Shown here: positions 18,175 to 26,048 of the stretch, in pieces
Numbering within the stretch: position 1 is the stretch's first letter
How the letters are laid out: every line of letters starts with the position of its first letter
DNA from: Acidisphaera sp. S103
Lineage (GTDB): Bacteria; Pseudomonadota; Alphaproteobacteria; Acetobacterales; Acetobacteraceae
Reading direction: 5' to 3'
Assembly (NCBI RefSeq): GCF_009765975.1
Contig: NZ_LMUJ01000024.1
Coordinates: 21,535 to 56,327 of the forward strand
Length of the DNA stretch: 34,793 nucleotides
Notes under the pieces: model-generated
Told to the model about the DNA's origin: nothing
The model's database searches: none
The model's input: the letters and a program-made list of their open reading frames with translations, nothing else
Translations under genes and position numbers: made by a program

Positions 18175-18206
18175 CGCAGTCAAACCTCTTCGCACACGAC
18201 TGTATT

Positions 18207-18674
18207 TTAGCCACGCCCACGATAGGAAGGCACATCCTGCGCCGGTACCCAAGTGTCGGACGGCGGAACACTGGATTGCCAGAACACATCGATGGGAATG
18301 CCGCCTCTTGGATACCAATAGGCGCCTATACGCAACCATACGGGATCCAGAAGGCTAATCAATTTGCCCGCGATTTCCATAGTACAAGCCTCGTGAAAGG
18401 CACCATGATTTCGATATGAGCCCATGAGCAATTTGAACGACTTGCTTTCGACGAGCCAGTTATTAGGAATATAGTCTATCATAATGTGCGCGAAGTCCGG
18501 TTGACCCGTTAGAGGACAGAGCGATGTGAACTCCGGACAGGTCAATCGCACGATGTAATGCTTGCCGACAGCCGGATTGACGACGCGCTCCAGCACCGCA
18601 GCATGGGGATTGGTGGGTTGGGCCGAATGTTTACCCAGGAGTGTAAGGTGTTCGTAGGACGGGGTTTCGGTCAT
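18207..18674 (-). CDS. queF: NADPH-dependent 7-cyano-7-deazaguanine reductase QueF
   Basis: 155 aa. QueF reduces preQ0 to preQ1, the base that Tgt inserts into tRNA. It is the short, single-domain (unimodular) form. The catalytic cysteine is C53 in [14 protein letters not shown], with the proton-donating D60; the NADPH-binding ESKSFK is at 76-81 and HEACT with E95 follows. ATG 18674 is preceded by a strong GGGAGG ribosome-binding site 7 bases upstream. The first 44 bases of the gene overlap the end of tgt in another frame, which suggests tight translational coupling of the enzyme that makes preQ1 to the one that uses it. Confidence 0.95.
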   Translation of the reverse strand: MTETPSYEHLTLLGKHSAQPTNPHAAVLERVVNPAVGKHYIVRLTCPEFTSLCPLTGQPDFAHIMIDYIPNNWLVESKSFKLLMGSYRNHGAFHEACTMEIAGKLISLLDPVWLRIGAYWYPRGGIPIDVFWQSSVPPSDTWVPAQDVPSYRGRG

Positions 18675-19815
18675 TGGGATACCTCCCGCTTTTCCAGCTT
18701 GCGCGCAACCATGCGGCATGACCCGCGAATTCGCCCGCTTGAATCGCGGAACGGATGCCCCCCATGAGATCCTGATAATAGGTGAGATTGTGCCAGGTGA
18801 GGAGCATTGGCCCCAGCATTTCGCCCGCCCGAAACAGATGGTGAAGGTAGGCCCGGCTGTGTTTCATGCAAGTGGGGCAACCACATTCGGGATCAAGCGG
18901 CGCTGGATCGCCGGCGAAGCGCGCATTCCGCAGGTTATGCACACCGGAGGCTGTGTAGGCACGTGCAGTACGACCTGCCCGGGTTGGGATCACGCAGTCA
19001 AACATGTCTATGCCGCGCGCAACCGCGCTGAGAATGTCGTCCGGCGTCCCGACACCCATCAAATATCGAGGCGCGGCTTCGGGGAGATATGGAACGGTTG
19101 CGTCGAGCGTCTCTAGCATGGCGGTCTGCCCCTCGCCGACTGCCAATCCGCCGACTGCGTATCCATCGAATCCTATATCTTTCAACGCACTGACTGACCG
19201 CAAGCGCAGGTCCTTGTAGATGCCACCTTGGACAATACCGAACAGGGCGTATCCTGGTCGTGGACGAAATGCCTGCTTCGACAGGTCTGCCCAGCGCATC
19301 GACATCTCCATCGATGATTCCGCCTCCTCATATGCCGCGGGGAATGCTGTGCATTCGTCCAAGACCATGGTGATGGTCGAATCGAATTTGTCTTGCAAGT
19401 TCATGCAAATAGCTGGCGTCAGGCGATGGCGGCTACCGTCGATATGGGATTGAAAGGTCACACCATCTCGGTCGATCTTCCGCAGAGCGGCCAGTGACAT
19501 GACCTGGAAGCCCCCGGAGTCGGTCAAAATAGGGCCTGGCCAATCCATGAAGCGATGAAGACCTCCGAGATCCGCAATCCTGTCGGCGCCGGGACGCAAC
19601 ATCAGGTGGTAGGTGTTGCCCAGGACGCACTGGCACCCGGTTGACCGAACCGCATCGGCGGTCATGGCCTTGACGGTCCCAGCGGTGCCCACGGTCATAA
19701 ACGCAGGCGTTTCGAAAGAGCCGTGGGCGGTGTGCAAGACACCGATACGAGCCCGCCCGTCAGCGGCAAAGGCTTGAAAGCCATATTGCGTGGTCGTCGT
19801 CGGCACTACGTTCAT
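18631..19815 (-). CDS. tgt: Queuine/preQ1 tRNA-ribosyltransferase Tgt
   Basis: 394 aa. Tgt exchanges guanine 34 of GUN-anticodon tRNAs for preQ1. The acid/base aspartate is D99 in [12 protein letters not shown], the nucleophile is D273 in [12 protein letters not shown], and zinc is held by C311, C313, C316 and H342. [14 protein letters not shown] is also typical. ATG 19815 gives a family-like N-terminus; an in-frame ATG at 19866 would add 17 residues. Neither has a clear ribosome-binding site, so the start is uncertain. The C-terminal tail overlaps queF by 44 bases. queA, the usual upstream partner, is not in the window; instead a phage remnant lies divergently upstream. Confidence 0.93.
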   Translation of the reverse strand: MNVVPTTTTQYGFQAFAADGRARIGVLHTAHGSFETPAFMTVGTAGTVKAMTADAVRSTGCQCVLGNTYHLMLRPGADRIADLGGLHRFMDWPGPILTDSGGFQVMSLAALRKIDRDGVTFQSHIDGSRHRLTPAICMNLQDKFDSTITMVLDECTAFPAAYEEAESSMEMSMRWADLSKQAFRPRPGYALFGIVQGGIYKDLRLRSVSALKDIGFDGYAVGGLAVGEGQTAMLETLDATVPYLPEAAPRYLMGVGTPDDILSAVARGIDMFDCVIPTRAGRTARAYTASGVHNLRNARFAGDPAPLDPECGCPTCMKHSRAYLHHLFRAGEMLGPMLLTWHNLTYYQDLMGGIRSAIQAGEFAGHAAWLRASWKSGRYPNDRNPVLRTPYTPG

Positions 19816-19924
19816 CAGGGGTGCGTAAAGCGGGTCAGCGGGGTCTGACAAGGGTATATATCGCACGGTTTGCTCGTATCCGATGCCTCAAGAACCGACA
19901 ATTCCGAACACTAGGAAAAAAGGC

Positions 19925-19954
19925 TTGACCAAACACCCCAAAATAGAGTATGGT
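19925..19954 (+). promoter_or_regulatory. Candidate sigma70-type promoter upstream of the phage remnant
   Basis: TTGACC (19925-19930) and TATGGT (19949-19954) are 18 bases apart in a locally AT-rich stretch of the tgt-phage gap. It would drive the chimeric terminase frame and the tail-protein gene. Consensus match only. Confidence 0.35.
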
Positions 19955-20030
19955 TCGCCCTATGATCGAGGTTTGACGGCATCGGCCGGTCCCTCGTGAC
20001 TCACCATTCCAGGGAGATCAACAGATTGCC

Positions 20031-20405
20031 TTGGCGCGCACTTGCCTTTCAGTATCTATCCAGAATGACAGTGATCCTATCGAACAAACACTTTTTTTGA
20101 GAAGTCGAATCCGCGGCACGCTCCGGTCCTGGGCAGAAGAAGCACTTAAAGATACTGGCTACCGACCGGCTGCCCATCACCTCTATCTAGTGTCGGAATT
20201 GGAGGGTCTATCAAGCGGACAGTATGACAGATTGATGATCCTGATGCCCCCTGGATCCGCCAAATCGACCTACGCCTCCGTCAATACCAATTTATGGGGC
20301 GCTTATGTGAATACCCCCGCAACAGCCGGCACCTGGTACACCTGGGCGGAAGGTTTGGACGGCAGCGCGTTGACGGCCAGCACCAGCTCATTCCTGGTGC
20401 AATAG
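20031..20405 (+). pseudogene. Chimeric phage remnant: terminase large-subunit N-terminus joined to a tail-protein C-terminus
   Basis: 124-codon frame from a TTG. Residues up to about 84 look like the start of a phage large terminase: SWAEEALKDTGYRPAAHH, a helix, then DRLMILMPPGSAKSTYAS with a Walker A motif (K78). A terminase should then continue for about 400 more residues with Walker B and a nuclease domain. Instead the frame changes character near base 20282 and ends after 40 residues rich in Gly, Trp and Thr (AYVNTPATAGTWYTWAEGLD), which read like the end of a phage tail-type protein. An in-frame deletion of the middle of a prophage explains this best. It cannot package DNA. The TTG start is uncertain; an AGGGAG at 20011-20016 is rather far away. 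Confidence 0.75.
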
Positions 20406-20408
20406 GAC

Positions 20409-22490
20409 ATGAGCCTCGTTTTCGTCCAGCCCGGCCATGCGATGGGGGTTGGAAACAACATGCTCGCCCTCTATGCGCCACTGCAGTCCTCTACGACATC
20501 ATCCGGCTCCGGTGGTTCTTCATCGCCCCTCATCCAAGCGGTTCCGGGAGCGACCGGGTGGTGGGATGCCAGTTCTCCAGCCGGACTGCTCGGCCCCGGC
20601 AATTCGCCGGTAACTGTTTGGAACTCAGCAGGAACGGCTCTCATCGATCTTTCAGGGAATGGTCAGAATCTGGTTCCATTCTACAGTCCGACGAGTTCAA
20701 CTTTGCCGGAAGGCTCGTCACACCTTTCAGGCTTGCTGGGCGGCGTGGGCTATCCCGCCACCACCGCCGGACTACTGCAACCCGCGCTCGATCCAGGCTC
20801 CGGATGGCAACTGCCTGGATCGGTCGCGAGCGCCACATCAAGTTGGACCTGGTATCTGGTATGGTCTCGGCCCAATTGGCGGCAAGGCATCAGCTTCGAT
20901 GCAAATCCCATCACCCTTCTGACGATGGGTTCTCAGCCTATCTTACAGGTGGATAGCTATAGCGGGGCCAACCGGCTCGTACTGTTTCCTGGTACGGGTC
21001 AGGTCGTCATCAATTCGAATATGACCCGCCGCCACACCCATTCCATCGTTATCCGCTATTCGCCGGCATCGGGGACGGATCTGTGGCTGGACAACACCCA
21101 GGTCGCGCAATCCGTCCCCTGGTCACCGGGAACACTCTCCGGCCCAATCCTTTTGCTGCATGACGGCACGCTGTACGGCGCGGCCCAGTGCTGGCTGCAC
21201 GAGGCCGCCGAATGGAACCAGGCATTATCGGACAGCGAAATCTCGGCTCTGATCACGTATGTAAACCGTTGGGTCCGCGGAGCTCGCAAGGGACTCTACC
21301 TCATAATAAACGGCCAGTCGAATGCGATCAATTATTCGATGAACGACGGTGCCGCTGCTCTGCTGGCACAAGGGATCGCCTGGTATCTGGGTGTCCTTGC
21401 CTATAACGTCTTGGCCACGACAGGCAGTCCGACGAGCTATACCATGCAGAGCGGGCACGGCATCTACGTTGTGACCAGCGCCGGATACCCTGGCAGCTTC
21501 GTGCAGGATCCGGGAGATGGTTCCAATCCATCGGGCTGGTCGTTGGGAGCGGATGGGCTGGCGGTTCAACAGGCAGTGGCTGGCCTTCCGGCTGAGGACC
21601 TGTCAGACCTCTGCGCGATAGTCTGGCCATGGAATGAAACTGACAGCCTGCGCCAGTACAGTGAATACGCGACTTTCGAGGCCGCTGCACTTCGGTTTCT
21701 CTCCTTACTCCGAGCGATGCTCGGGGATACAAGCAACCGAATCCCCCTAGTCTGGTGGAACGGTATACCGTATGGATCGGCGGATGGCATAACAATGCAT
21801 CGGCAGGTTGTCCAAAGTATTGTTTCCAACGCGGCACAAAACGTTATTGTCGGCAATCCCCAGACCAGTGACAGCAATCCTCGCGGGTCGTCGTGGGATC
21901 CCACGACCGGTATCGCGACGGGGGGCGACTCATCGCACCGCGACAGCGCGGACAATTTGCGTTTCGCCATGCTGGCTGCTCCCGTTGTCGCACAAGCCCT
22001 CCTTTCCGGAGGATACACTGATTCAATAACGACACTTCCCGGTGTCCTGCCGAAAGTGGGCGGACCTTCCATCGTGCATGTGTATATGCAGTCAGCCACG
22101 ACACTCATTGTTACCGTCGTTCATGATGGCGGGAATGACCTGGTCGTGCCGTTGCAGGCTGTGACGGGCATCGGTTTTGCGGTCATGGACGGGGGAACCC
22201 CCGGCAGTGATGGAACGATCATATCGGCGATTTCGTGCCAGCGTGTGGACGCAACTCATTTACAGATCGTCTTAAGTAGCCCGCTCCTCTATGCGGCCAG
22301 CACATGCCAACTGTTTTATCCATTCGGTCCCGTGCAAATTGGCCGTGGCAACGCGGTTACCGACAATTTTTCGACCATCGCAATGCCGGCCGGCTGGGAC
22401 GCCGGCGCTGACCTTGGAACCGGCTGGAGCTTGAACTTCCCCTTGGGGGCGACGTTCTCGGGAATCCCGCTATCAAGCACGCCCTCGTGA
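20409..22490 (+). CDS. Phage tail-type protein with lectin-like and SGNH/sialate-esterase-like domains
   Basis: 693 aa, apparently intact. After a Ser/Gly-rich N-terminus, residues about 40-290 resemble a concanavalin A-like/LamG domain (GWWDASSP at its start, WLHEAAEWNQALSDSEI at its end). Residues about 295-545 look like an SGNH esterase of the sialate O-acetylesterase type: INGQSNA gives the nucleophile S304, WPWNETDS (N409, E410, D412) the middle block, and GGDSSH the catalytic pair D507 and H510. A beta-rich C-terminal domain of about 130 residues follows. Such proteins on phage tails typically bind and deacetylate surface polysaccharide. It starts 3 bases after the chimeric frame. It could be a decayed leftover or a retained enzyme; there is no signal peptide. 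Confidence 0.72.
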   Translation: MSLVFVQPGHAMGVGNNMLALYAPLQSSTTSSGSGGSSSPLIQAVPGATGWWDASSPAGLLGPGNSPVTVWNSAGTALIDLSGNGQNLVPFYSPTSSTLPEGSSHLSGLLGGVGYPATTAGLLQPALDPGSGWQLPGSVASATSSWTWYLVWSRPNWRQGISFDANPITLLTMGSQPILQVDSYSGANRLVLFPGTGQVVINSNMTRRHTHSIVIRYSPASGTDLWLDNTQVAQSVPWSPGTLSGPILLLHDGTLYGAAQCWLHEAAEWNQALSDSEISALITYVNRWVRGARKGLYLIINGQSNAINYSMNDGAAALLAQGIAWYLGVLAYNVLATTGSPTSYTMQSGHGIYVVTSAGYPGSFVQDPGDGSNPSGWSLGADGLAVQQAVAGLPAEDLSDLCAIVWPWNETDSLRQYSEYATFEAAALRFLSLLRAMLGDTSNRIPLVWWNGIPYGSADGITMHRQVVQSIVSNAAQNVIVGNPQTSDSNPRGSSWDPTTGIATGGDSSHRDSADNLRFAMLAAPVVAQALLSGGYTDSITTLPGVLPKVGGPSIVHVYMQSATTLIVTVVHDGGNDLVVPLQAVTGIGFAVMDGGTPGSDGTIISAISCQRVDATHLQIVLSSPLLYAASTCQLFYPFGPVQIGRGNAVTDNFSTIAMPAGWDAGADLGTGWSLNFPLGATFSGIPLSSTPS

Positions 22491-22600
22491 TCCATTCCGA
22501 ATTCGGATCTAGGTTTCCGTAGTCAGCAGCCGCGCGTCTTCCCCTTCGCCACCGCACCGCCTACGCTGGCGGTCGGTAAAGAAAGGCAAGGGGACGTCCA

Positions 22601-24253
22601 ATGCGAACCGCGGATGCCATCGTAGAAATCCTTAAACGGGAAGGTGTGTCCACACTCTTTTGCTTCCCGACGACATCCCTGATCGAGAATGCGGTCGCCG
22701 CCGGCATCCGTCCTATCATCTGCCGGCAGGAACGGGTCGGTGTTGATATGGCTGACGGATTCGCGCGGGTGACTAACGGCAAACCACCGGGCATCTTCAT
22801 GATGCAATATGGCCCCGGGTCCGAGAATGCCTTTCCCGGCATCGCCACGACATTCTCCGACAGTGTCCCCGTCCTGTTCCTGCCGCTCGCGCACGCCCGC
22901 GACCAATCTCAGGTCTTTCCCACGTTCCGGTCCAGTCGAACCTATGCCTCGGTCACCAAGCAGGTGGAGGAAATCGTGGTCCCGCACGCCACGACAGACG
23001 CGATGCGGCGGGCGTTCAATGCGCTGAAAAATGGACGGCCGGGACCGGTTATGGTCGAAGTCCCCCGAGACATCGTGGATCTCGACGCCGGGAACGACGC
23101 GGAATCTTACCGGCCGATCGGTCCGACTATTTCAGCACCCAACACCCGGGACGTCGACGAGGCAGCCAAATTGCTGCTCGCAGCGTCGCATCCAATGATC
23201 CTCGCCGGACAAGGCGTCCTGTATGCGGAGGCGTCTGACGAACTCACCGAACTCGCAAATCTCCTGCAAGCGCCCGTAATGACGACCGTGGATGGGAAGA
23301 GCGCATTTCCCGAGGATCATCCCTTGGCTCTTGGTTCGGGTGGCAACACGTTCAGCGGGCCAGGCCGGTTCTTCCTCCACACGAAAACGGACCTGATCTT
23401 CGGGATCGGTTGCGGATTCACCAAACACCCCCTGACAACCCCAGCCCTGCCTCCGAACGTCCCGATCATCCATGCAACCAATGACCCGCGCGATCTGCAT
23501 AAGTCATACCAGACCGAGGTTGCTCTGTTGGGGGATGCCAAACTCGTCCTGATAAGCTTGATCGCCGCGGTTAAAGACCGCCTGGGCAGCAAGCGTCTCA
23601 ACCGATCCCCGGCGGCCGAACTCGCGGCGGAGCGAGAGGCATGGCTCGCCCGTTGGCATGTCAAGCTCAACAGTTCCGAAACCCCGATGACCCCCTATCG
23701 CGTCATGTCCGAGTTCATGCGCGTGGTCGATCCCGCCGAAGCGATCGTGACCCATGATTCCGGCAGTCCCCGCGATCAACTGCTTCCGTTTTACCGGGCG
23801 ACGCGGCCGCGGGGCTATTTAGGTTGGGGCAAATCGCATCAGCTCGGAACCGGCTTAGGGCTGATTATCGGTGCCAAAGTTGCCGCGCCCAACAAATTCT
23901 GCGTCAATTTCATGGGCGATGCGGCGTTTGGGATGACCGGCCTTGACCTCGAGACCGCCGTCCGGGCGGGGATTCCGAGCCTCACGATCGTGCTGAATAA
24001 CAGCACCATGGCCATCGAAATTCCCCACATGAAGCTGTCTCACGAAAAACATAAGGCACGGGATCTAGGCGGCAAATATGCCGATCTTGCCAAGGATCTA
24101 GGCGCCTGGTCAGAACGGGTTGCCGACCCGGGCGATGTCGCGAACGCCATCCTGCGTGCCAAACGGGCGACCGAGGACGGCCAGACCGCTTTGCTGGAAT
24201 TTATGACCAGCGCCGAAACCGAATTCTCGCACCGTAACGGCGGGGCAACCTGA
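22601..24253 (+). CDS. Thiamine diphosphate-dependent enzyme, acetolactate synthase/benzoylformate decarboxylase-like
   Basis: 550 aa. The three-domain layout of the family is complete: an N-terminal pyrimidine-binding domain with catalytic glutamate E44 in CRQERVGVDMADGFAR, a central domain of about 130 residues, and a C-terminal diphosphate-binding domain. The cofactor motif normally starts GDG; here it is GDA (439-441), with the closing asparagines at N466-N467 in VLNNSTMAIE. The substrate cannot be told from sequence; decarboxylation or carboligation of a 2-oxo acid is the family chemistry. There is no small regulatory subunit gene beside it, which argues against biosynthetic acetolactate synthase. 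An AAGGGGA precedes the start. It stands alone between the phage remnant and the convergent cdd. Confidence 0.82.
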   Translation: MRTADAIVEILKREGVSTLFCFPTTSLIENAVAAGIRPIICRQERVGVDMADGFARVTNGKPPGIFMMQYGPGSENAFPGIATTFSDSVPVLFLPLAHARDQSQVFPTFRSSRTYASVTKQVEEIVVPHATTDAMRRAFNALKNGRPGPVMVEVPRDIVDLDAGNDAESYRPIGPTISAPNTRDVDEAAKLLLAASHPMILAGQGVLYAEASDELTELANLLQAPVMTTVDGKSAFPEDHPLALGSGGNTFSGPGRFFLHTKTDLIFGIGCGFTKHPLTTPALPPNVPIIHATNDPRDLHKSYQTEVALLGDAKLVLISLIAAVKDRLGSKRLNRSPAAELAAEREAWLARWHVKLNSSETPMTPYRVMSEFMRVVDPAEAIVTHDSGSPRDQLLPFYRATRPRGYLGWGKSHQLGTGLGLIIGAKVAAPNKFCVNFMGDAAFGMTGLDLETAVRAGIPSLTIVLNNSTMAIEIPHMKLSHEKHKARDLGGKYADLAKDLGAWSERVADPGDVANAILRAKRATEDGQTALLEFMTSAETEFSHRNGGAT

Positions 24254-24259
24254 ATCCGG

Positions 24260-24718
24260 CTAACGCCGGTAGGGAACAGGCAGCAGCGTCCGGATCGGGA
24301 GCTTTATCAGGACATCGGCATCCTTGACGATAATCATCGCATCGGGAGCATGATCCAAGATCATCTCCCGACAAGCACCGCACGGCGGAACGACTGCCAG
24401 TTCGCGGTTCTCTTCTTCCGGCTTCGGATGCCGCACAGCTACCGCCGTTTGGATCGTGCCATCTCCATCCAATAGCGCCCGCCCAAAGGCCACAGCTTCC
24501 GCACAGATGGACAATCGACCGACTGTCGTTCCGATATGCAGGCCGGTCCAAATTCGACCATCCCGGGACCGGATCGCGGCCGCCACCATATGCCAGAACG
24601 GCCGGTAATGCTCTTCCAACACCGCATTCGCGGCCGCGATCAGTTCATGGTCGCCGTCTGTCAGCGCGACATCCGGCAGAAGCGCATCATTCAGCCGCTT
24701 CGGCTTCCTCGGTATCAT
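24260..24718 (-). CDS. cdd: Cytidine deaminase family protein
   Basis: 152 aa. Cytidine deaminases hydrolyse cytidine and deoxycytidine to the uridine forms in pyrimidine salvage. The zinc site of the small tetrameric class is complete: C72-A-E74, with E74 as proton shuttle, and P-C113-G-A-C116-R. Length is slightly over the usual 130-140 because of a basic N-terminal extension. ATG 24718 lies inside the end of recA, giving a 32-base overlap in another frame (TTG 24730 would give 44), so the gene is probably translated from the recA message. The substrate could also be a nucleoside analogue, as in blasticidin deaminases. A short CCGGC-TAAC-GCCGG hairpin spans its stop. Confidence 0.85.
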   Translation of the reverse strand: MIPRKPKRLNDALLPDVALTDGDHELIAAANAVLEEHYRPFWHMVAAAIRSRDGRIWTGLHIGTTVGRLSICAEAVAFGRALLDGDGTIQTAVAVRHPKPEEENRELAVVPPCGACREMILDHAPDAMIIVKDADVLIKLPIRTLLPVPYRR

Positions 24719-25727
24719 CGGGGGCCGCAAGCATCGTGTTCGCGATGACGCCGGAATGCTCCCTCACCTTCGCCTCGATAGCGTCCGCGAGACTCCGATG
24801 CTCGCGGAGGAACTGCTTCGCGTTCTCCCGCCCTTGTCCGATGCGCTGACTGTCGTAGCTGAACCATGCGCCGGACTTTTCCACAATTGCAGCCTTCACG
24901 CCAAGATCGAGCAGTTCACCGACCTTGCTGATGCCTTCGCCGTACATGATGTCGAACTCGACCTGGCGGAATGGCGGAGCCAGCTTGTTCTTGACCACCT
25001 TGACGCGGGTCTGGTTGCCCACGACCTCATCACGCTCCTTGATCTGCCCGATACGGCGGATTTCCAGGCGGAGCGACGCATAGAACTTCAGGGCGTTACC
25101 GCCGGTGGTCGTCTCCGGGTTTCCGAACATCACACCGATCTTCATGCGGATCTGGTTCAGAAAGATCAGCATGCAGTTGCTGCGGCTGACACTGCCCGTG
25201 ATCTTGCGCAGCGCTTGGCTCATAAGCCTGGCGTGCAAGCCCATGTGGCTGTCACCCATCTCTCCTTCCAACTCCGCCCGCGGCACCAACGCCGCGACAC
25301 TGTCCACGACCAGAATGTCGACCGCACCTGAACGGACCAGGGTATCGGCGATCTCCAACGCCTGCTCGCCTGCGTCCGGCTGGCTGATCAACAGATTGTC
25401 GACATCCACGCCCAGCTTGCGCGCGTAAGTCGGATCCAGAGCGTGTTCGGCATCGACAAACGCACATGTTCCACCACGCCGCTGCGCCTCCGCTATCGCA
25501 TGCAGCGCCAAGGTCGTCTTGCCGGAACTCTCTGGACCATAAATCTCAATGATGCGGCCGCGCGGCAGGCCACCAATTCCAACAGCCAAATCAAGGCCGA
25601 GCGAACCCGATGGGATCACTTCGATCTGCTCGTCCCCGGCCCGTGCGCCCATGCGCATGATCGACCCTTTGCCAAAGGCTCGTTCGATCTGTGCCATCGC
25701 GGCGTCGAGCGCCTTATTCTTTTCCAT
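24687..25727 (-). CDS. recA: Recombinase RecA
   Basis: 346 aa. RecA forms filaments on single-stranded DNA, pairs homologous strands and triggers LexA self-cleavage. Walker [10 protein letters not shown] is at 64-72, the [19 protein letters not shown] segment holds the Walker B region, and [21 protein letters not shown] covers the DNA-binding loop 2 area (shown by its start [13 protein letters not shown]). The acidic C-terminus ([10 protein letters not shown]) is typical. ATG 25727 gives the standard [10 protein letters not shown] start; an open frame continues upstream into the leader. An SOS box and promoter lie about 120-170 bases upstream. recA is often followed by alaS in this class, but here a cytidine deaminase gene overlaps its end. 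Confidence 0.97.
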   Translation of the reverse strand: MEKNKALDAAMAQIERAFGKGSIMRMGARAGDEQIEVIPSGSLGLDLAVGIGGLPRGRIIEIYGPESSGKTTLALHAIAEAQRRGGTCAFVDAEHALDPTYARKLGVDVDNLLISQPDAGEQALEIADTLVRSGAVDILVVDSVAALVPRAELEGEMGDSHMGLHARLMSQALRKITGSVSRSNCMLIFLNQIRMKIGVMFGNPETTTGGNALKFYASLRLEIRRIGQIKERDEVVGNQTRVKVVKNKLAPPFRQVEFDIMYGEGISKVGELLDLGVKAAIVEKSGAWFSYDSQRIGQGRENAKQFLREHRSLADAIEAKVREHSGVIANTMLAAPDDTEEAEAAE

Positions 25728-25853
25728 TCCGCAGATTCCTTGGTTGGATATCACCGCAGGCGTCTTTATCTGCTTTACACGCATAGGATGCTTACATGCA
25801 ACCAATACGTGTGCAAGCTTGAGGCTTTCCGCGCCCCATTAACCTTTGTATTC

Positions 25854-25882
25854 ACTATGTTCTAGGCCTTCACACAGAGCAA
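25854..25882 (-). promoter_or_regulatory. recA promoter
   Basis: On the minus strand TTGCTC (25882-25877) and CATAGT (25859-25854) are 17 bases apart. Transcription would start near 25847, leaving a leader of about 120 bases. The LexA-type box touches the -35 element, which is what repression needs. Confidence 0.55.
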
Positions 25883-25897
25883 GAACTTTTAACGAAC
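25883..25897 (-). promoter_or_regulatory. SOS box (LexA-binding site) of recA
   Basis: The minus strand reads GTTCGTTAAAAGTTC, an exact GTTC-N7-GTTC direct repeat, which is the LexA recognition form established for alphaproteobacteria. It directly abuts the -35 element of the recA promoter, so bound LexA would block RNA polymerase. lexA is not in the window. Confidence 0.8.
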
Positions 25898-26048
25898 GAA
25901 AGCGTCGTCCTCCCGCATATCCATCCCAATCGAGAGGCGCGGGCGGCGGTGACGCGTAATCCACAACAAGGATCGCCTTTGGCAGCCGAGTCGGGAAAGC
26001 CCTATGCGGGTCCAAATTCCCCGACAACTCGAAAAATACTGCCTTGCA

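Larger units (their letters stand above)
25728..26048. other. 321-base gap between flhB and recA: recA control region
   Basis: It holds the recA leader (about 120 bases), promoter and SOS box. The remaining 150 bases after the flhB stop contain no convincing gene; the only open frames start at non-ATG codons and run across the promoter. A weak bulged hairpin (CGAGT-TGT-CGGG pairing with CCCGACTCG) is the only sign of a terminator after flhB. Confidence 0.7.

Noticed and set aside
19901..22501. 8-base direct repeat ATTCCGAA at 19901-19908 and 22494-22501 as prophage attachment sites
   Set aside because: It flanks the phage remnant, but an 8-base match between two gaps of this size is expected by chance fairly often, and no integrase or tRNA target is present.
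22496..22507. Perfect 12-base palindrome TCCGAATTCGGA after the tail-protein gene as a terminator
   Set aside because: It leaves only a 4-pair stem with a 4-base loop and no T-run, too weak for a terminator.
25839..26027. 62-codon minus-strand frame between flhB and recA
   Set aside because: It starts with TTG, has no recognisable similarity, and its second half is the recA SOS box and promoter, which explains the sequence better.
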